Positions 6,660-9,381 of a DNA stretch of 9,381 bases are shown here, one piece after another. The number at the start of each line of letters is the position of its first letter. Positions within the stretch are counted from its first letter, which is position 1. This stretch comes from Pseudobdellovibrio sp031428275 (GTDB taxonomy: Bacteria; Bdellovibrionota; Bdellovibrionia; Bdellovibrionales; Bdellovibrionaceae): positions 1 to 9,381 of the forward strand of contig JANPPC010000022.1 of NCBI GenBank assembly GCA_031428275.1. The letters are read 5' to 3'. Under the pieces are notes generated by a model. That model saw only the letters and a program-made list of their open reading frames with translations. It made no database searches and was not told where the DNA came from. The position numbers and the translations under genes were made by a program.

Positions 6660-8072
6660 CTAGTAGCGGTAGTGATCTGGCTTGAATGGGCCATCTGTAT
6701 CTAAGCTTAAGTATTTAGATTGCTTGCTTGATAGCTTCGTTAAATTTACGCCTAATTGGCCTAAGTGTAACGCCGCTACTTTTTCGTCTAAGTGTTTCGG
6801 TAAACGGTAGATCGCAACTTTTTTATATGTTTCGCGATTTAAGAAAAGTTCCATTTGCGCTAACACTTGGTTTGTAAACGAGTTACTCATCACGAATGAT
6901 GGGTGACCAGTCCCACAACCAAGGTTTACTAAACGGCCTTTTGCCAGAACGACGATTTCTTTTCCGTTTTTCAAAGTATGAACGTCAACTTGTGGTTTTA
7001 CTTCACGTTGTTTTGAATTTTTGTTTAACCAAGCCATGTCGATTTCGATATCGAAGTGACCGATGTTACAAACGATCGCATTGTCTTTCATTTTCGTGAA
7101 ATGCTTTTCAGTGATGATATCGCAGCAGCCCGTTGCCGTAACAAAAATATCGGCGATCGGTGCCGCTTCTTCCATCGTCACAACTTGAAAGCCTTCCATC
7201 GCAGCTTGTAAAGCACAGATCGGATCAACTTCAGTAATCAAAACTCGTGCGCCTAAACCTTTTACTGAAAATGCTGAGCCTTTACCAACGTCTCCGTAAC
7301 CGGCAACAACGATGATTTTACCCGCAATCATGACGTCGGTCGCGCGCTTAAGGCCATCAGCTAAAGATTCGCGGCATCCGTACATATTGTCGAATTTAGA
7401 TTTAGTAACTGAATCGTTTACGTTAATTGAAGGTAACTTTAATCGACCGTCGCGTAACATCACTTCAAGGTTATGAACACCCGTTGTTGTTTCTTCAGAG
7501 ATACCGATGATTTTTTTAAGTTCTTTAGCAAAGCGTGGCTCGTGCATCATGTTCGTTAAATCGCCGCCATCGTCTAAGATCAGGTTGTAACCTTTGTCTC
7601 CCCAGCCCGTGATGGTTTGCTCGATACACCAGTTAAAGTCTTCTTCATTCAGACCTTTCCAGGCAAATACCGGAATGCCGGCTGCGGCCATTGCAACGGC
7701 TGCGTGATCTTGCGTAGAAAAAATGTTGCAAGATGACCAACGAACTTCGGCGCCTAAGAAAGTTAATGTTTCAATAAGAACGGCCGTTTGAATTGTCATG
7801 TGAAGGCAGCCAGAAATGCGCGCGCCTTTTAACGGTTGAGTTTTACCAAATTCTTTACGTAACGCCATTAAGCCTGGCATTTCTTTTTCGGCAATTTTAA
7901 TTTCTTCACGACCCCAACGAGCTAATTCAGCAAATACCGCTGGATTTTCCATCGCTTCTTTTACAACCGCGTAATCACGCGTTTGGTTTTGAGTTTTAGC
8001 CACAGCCTTAACTGCAACTTTAACCGGAGTCTTTGCTTTCGCCATTGGTACAAGCTTATTTTTCTTAGCCAT
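6660..8072 (-). CDS. ahcY: S-adenosylhomocysteinase (SAH hydrolase)
   Basis: A cytoplasmic NAD-dependent enzyme that splits S-adenosylhomocysteine into adenosine and homocysteine, relieving product inhibition of methyltransferases. From about residue 45 to the end (470 aa from this start) it is collinear with the human enzyme and lacks the roughly 40-residue insertion of many plant and bacterial forms. Visible signatures are SGCLHMT (His91), SSCNIFSTQDHAA (113-125), LDDGGD (166-171), SEETTTGVHN (192-201), NVNDSVTKSKFDN with Lys224 and Asp228, the NAD loop GYGDVG (258-263), and the C-terminal KPDHYRY that closes the neighbouring subunit's NAD site. The start at 8072 is preferred because TCCCTT at 8081-8086 (AAGGGA on the coding strand) lies 8 nt upstream. 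The ATG at 8102 has no SD. Residues 1-31 are a Lys/Ala-rich extension. map lies upstream on the same strand, 59 nt away. Confidence 0.96.
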   Translation of the reverse strand: MAKKNKLVPMAKAKTPVKVAVKAVAKTQNQTRDYAVVKEAMENPAVFAELARWGREEIKIAEKEMPGLMALRKEFGKTQPLKGARISGCLHMTIQTAVLIETLTFLGAEVRWSSCNIFSTQDHAAVAMAAAGIPVFAWKGLNEEDFNWCIEQTITGWGDKGYNLILDDGGDLTNMMHEPRFAKELKKIIGISEETTTGVHNLEVMLRDGRLKLPSINVNDSVTKSKFDNMYGCRESLADGLKRATDVMIAGKIIVVAGYGDVGKGSAFSVKGLGARVLITEVDPICALQAAMEGFQVVTMEEAAPIADIFVTATGCCDIITEKHFTKMKDNAIVCNIGHFDIEIDMAWLNKNSKQREVKPQVDVHTLKNGKEIVVLAKGRLVNLGCGTGHPSFVMSNSFTNQVLAQMELFLNRETYKKVAIYRLPKHLDEKVAALHLGQLGVNLTKLSSKQSKYLSLDTDGPFKPDHYRY

Positions 8073-8080
8073 TTTGTCAG

Positions 8081-8086
8081 TCCCTT
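8081..8086 (-). promoter_or_regulatory. Shine-Dalgarno that decides the ahcY start
   Basis: On the coding strand AAGGGA stands 8 nt before the ATG at 8072. The longer candidate ATG at 8102 is preceded only by GAAAGTAGTACCAA, with no clear ribosome binding site. The shorter protein beginning MAKKNKLV is therefore preferred. Confidence 0.7.
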
Positions 8087-8131
8087 GCGTTGAGTTTCTC
8101 ATTTGGTACTACTTTCGTTTTTATTTAATAA

Positions 8132-8896
8132 TTAGGGCTCTAAAGTTAAAATTTCGTATCCCGTATCAGTCAGTAGAATCGTGTGCTCGAACTGAGCCGA
8201 TAGCAACCCATCGGCGGTTTCGTAATACTTAATCGACGATCCATGAATGGCGCGTTCGACGAACTCGTCGGTGCCTTGGTTCACCATGGGTTCAACCGTA
8301 AAACAAGTCCACGGTCGAAGCTTTTCGCCTTTACTTTTTTTACCGTAGGCTGGCACAAAAGGTTCATCGTGAAAGACTCGGCCAATCCCGTGCCCACCAA
8401 TTTCTTTGATGGTGGTGTATCCACGACGAGTAACATATTTATTAGTCTCAAAACCAATGTCGCCTGTCCAACCATTTGGTGTGATGGCCCTGATGCCCGT
8501 CATCATCGCTTCGTAGGCGGCATCAACTAGGTCTTTCGCATTTTTTGAAACATCACCAATCATAAAAGTTTTTGAATTATCACCGAAGAAGCCGTCTTTT
8601 TTTACGGTCACATCAAGGTTCACGATATCGCCATCTTGAATCACGTATTCGCCCGGTAGGCCGTGGCAAACCACTTGGTTAGGAGAAATGCAGGTGGCCT
8701 TCGGGTACCCATGGTAGCCAACACAGGCCGATATACCGCCAATGGTTTTGGTGCGGTCGTCGGCGATCTCGTCAATTTCTAAAGTGGTCATGCCAGGTTT
8801 GATCAATTTACCTGTATAGCTTAGAACATCGGCCGCCATCCGGCAGGCAATGCGCATTTTTGCGATTTCTTCTTTATCTAAAGGCTTCTGTGGCAT
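8132..8896 (-). CDS. map: Methionine aminopeptidase, type I
   Basis: A dinuclear-metal hydrolase of the cytoplasm that removes the initiator methionine from nascent proteins with a small second residue. At 254 residues it is close to the E. coli enzyme (264). All metal ligands are visible: Asp95 (NLDVTV), Asp106 (FFGDNSKTF), His169 (GGHGIG), Glu202 (TVEPM) and Glu237 (SAQFEHT). The substrate-site histidines His78 (VVCHGLP) and His176 (FHDEP) are also present. There is no N-terminal zinc-finger or SH3 extension, so this is the short MetAP-Ia form. The ATG at 8896 gives the standard N-terminus before KMRIACRMAA. Unusually, no Shine-Dalgarno is visible within the 12 nt between it and the T-tract of the preceding terminator. 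ahcY follows after 59 nt and may share the transcript. Confidence 0.96.
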   Translation of the reverse strand: MPQKPLDKEEIAKMRIACRMAADVLSYTGKLIKPGMTTLEIDEIADDRTKTIGGISACVGYHGYPKATCISPNQVVCHGLPGEYVIQDGDIVNLDVTVKKDGFFGDNSKTFMIGDVSKNAKDLVDAAYEAMMTGIRAITPNGWTGDIGFETNKYVTRRGYTTIKEIGGHGIGRVFHDEPFVPAYGKKSKGEKLRPWTCFTVEPMVNQGTDEFVERAIHGSSIKYYETADGLLSAQFEHTILLTDTGYEILTLEP

Positions 8897-8908
8897 GCGA
8901 AAGATACT

Positions 8909-8948
8909 AAAACAAAAAACCCCTTAAGGCTACATGAGCTTTAAGGGG
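8909..8948 (-). terminator. Strong Rho-independent terminator after the SWIB gene, upstream of map
   Basis: CCCCTTAAGGCT (8920-8931) and AGCTTTAAGGGG (8937-8948) form a 12-bp stem with one G-T pair and a 5-nt loop. On the minus strand it is followed by TTTTTTGTTTT (8919-8909). It ends the SWIB transcript and lies only 12 nt before the map start codon. The + strand lacks a T-tract after the stem. Confidence 0.88.
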
Positions 8949-8994
8949 TCTATAACTTATATAGTTATAATTGATCACCTGGCTTTTAAAGCTC
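8936..8994 (-). promoter_or_regulatory. Possible antiterminator pairing ahead of map
   Basis: In the minus-strand RNA, GAGCTTTAA (8994-8986) is perfectly complementary to TTAAAGCTC (8944-8936), which includes part of the 5' arm and loop of the map-proximal terminator. Pairing of the two would block the terminator stem. Between them lies TATAACT/AGTTATA (8951-8957 and 8963-8969), a 7-bp hairpin that is also rich in -10-like TATAAC/TATAAG sequences. I found no convincing -35 box. The 9-bp match is short and AT-rich, so chance is a real alternative. Confidence 0.3.
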
Positions 8995-9009
8995 GGTGCA
9001 ACAATTAGT

Positions 9010-9037
9010 CGTGGGTGACTAACCGTGGGTGACTAAC
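9010..9037. repeat. Perfect 14-bp tandem duplication at the SWIB stop codon
   Basis: CGTGGGTGACTAAC occurs twice with no gap (9010-9023 and 9024-9037). The copy nearer the gene contains the TAG stop of the SWIB reading frame (9033-9035). The preceding TTAGTC (9005-9010) can pair with GACTAA in either copy, forming a 6-bp hairpin just after the stop. Confidence 0.9.
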
Positions 9038-9381
9038 CTTTTAAATGCTTAGAAACAAGTTTAGTCATTTCGAACATAGAAACTTGTTTTTTGCCGAAGA
9101 TAGGCATCAATTTGTCATCAGCATTGATGTTGCGACGGTTCTTAGAATCTTGAAGACCGTTCTTCTTGATGTAAGCCCATAATTTTTTAACAACTTCAGT
9201 ACGAGCTAAAGGTGTCGCGCCAACAACTGCAGCTAAAGTTGTAGAAGGAGTTAAAGCCTTCATGAACGCTGCGTTTGGTTTACGCTTAGTAGCAGGAGCC
9301 GCTTTTTTTGCAGGTGCAGCTTTTTTCGCTGGAGCCGCTTTTTTTGCTGGAGCTGCTTTTTTTGCTGGAGCTGCTTTTTTC
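9033..9381 (-). CDS. SWIB-domain protein with histone-H1-like KKAAPA tail (N-terminus outside window)
   Basis: The reading frame is open to the right edge of the window, so the ATG at 9263 is internal and the gene is partial; 115 codons plus the stop are visible. The C-terminal 76 residues form a SWIB/MDM2-type domain: LTPSTTLAAVVGATPLARTE, VVKKLWAYIKKNGLQD, NRRNINADDKLMPIFGKKQV, SMFEMTKLVSKHL. This domain is known from eukaryotic SWI/SNF subunits and, in bacteria, from chlamydial proteins including topoisomerase fusions. The stretch before it consists of five consecutive KKAAPA units and then TKRKPNAAF. Such Lys/Ala/Pro tails resemble histone H1 and AlgP-type DNA-binding proteins. A nucleoid-associated or DNA-compacting role is inferred. 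The gene ends at a 14-bp tandem duplication and a strong terminator. Confidence 0.92.
   Translation of the reverse strand, partial: KKAAPAKKAAPAKKAAPAKKAAPAKKAAPATKRKPNAAFMKALTPSTTLAAVVGATPLARTEVVKKLWAYIKKNGLQDSKNRRNINADDKLMPIFGKKQVSMFEMTKLVSKHLKG
9291..9380 (-). repeat. 18-bp coding tandem repeat encoding KKAAPA, at least five units
   Basis: Five consecutive 18-bp units encode Lys-Lys-Ala-Ala-Pro-Ala in frame and probably continue beyond the window. The units differ at third codon positions (GCA/GCG/GCT, CCA/CCT), so they are not freshly duplicated, but the two outermost are nearly identical. Each unit carries a run of six or seven A, a possible slippage site. Confidence 0.93.

Noticed and set aside
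6896..7099. Plus-strand frame within ahcY
   Set aside because: It is antisense to conserved AhcY sequence and lacks a ribosome site or known motif.
8073..8102. Longer ahcY start at 8102
   Set aside because: It has no Shine-Dalgarno, whereas AAGGGA precedes the ATG at 8072 at normal spacing.
8073..8131. SAH or SAM riboswitch upstream of ahcY
   Set aside because: The gap is only 59 nt, AT-rich, and shows none of the conserved riboswitch stems.
8243..8530. Plus-strand frame within map (and a second minus frame at 8281-8475)
   Set aside because: Both overlap conserved metal-ligand regions of map in other frames, and nothing supports independent coding.
1..9381. CRISPR array, antiphage defence cassette, or prophage
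   Set aside because: No repeat-spacer pattern, nuclease/effector pair, integrase or phage structural gene is visible. The only repeats are the H1-like coding repeat and the 14-bp duplication.

Overview
The window looks like a chromosomal segment from a Gram-negative, moderately AT-rich bacterium. The likeliest placement is the Bdellovibrio-like group (Bdellovibrionota). That placement is inference. It rests on exported beta-barrel and lipoprotein-metalloprotease genes, a SWIB-domain protein with a histone-H1-like lysine/alanine tail, a eukaryote-type short S-adenosylhomocysteinase, and frequent TTA/GAA/AAA codons. No 16S or other phylogenetic marker is present.

Layout from left to right. Positions 2-100 (+) are the last 32 codons of a transposase that resembles the C-terminus of the ISL3 family. 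A plausible terminal inverted repeat of the element ends near 137. A gene-poor gap follows, then a tRNA-Asp(GUC) gene on the minus strand (255-331) with encoded CCA. A divergent promoter region (332-508) contains a 9-bp inverted repeat that overlaps both predicted -35 boxes. It leads into a two-gene plus-strand unit: a periplasmic heavy-metal-associated (HMA, GMxCxxC) protein (509-814) and oligoribonuclease orn (819-1367), which ends at a hairpin terminator (1410-1440).

The centre of the window is a second plus-strand operon. It holds a 1338-residue lipoprotein zinc metalloprotease (HExxHxxGxxH, Met-turn, DPDTGE block; 1604-5620) and, 12 nt downstream, a signal-peptide-bearing outer-membrane beta-barrel candidate (5633-6601). 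This pair is the best candidate here for an undescribed system, possibly a cell-surface protease with a dedicated outer-membrane partner. A two-way terminator (6611-6630) separates it from the convergent genes.

The right third is on the minus strand. It carries ahcY (S-adenosylhomocysteinase, 6660-8072), map (type I methionine aminopeptidase, 8132-8896), a strong terminator with a possible competing antiterminator pairing, and the 3' part of a SWIB-domain gene that runs off the window (9033 to beyond 9381). The SWIB protein carries at least five KKAAPA repeats before its domain. AhcY regenerates homocysteine in the methyl cycle and Map removes N-terminal methionine, so the map-ahcY adjacency has a methionine theme, although co-regulation is not proven.
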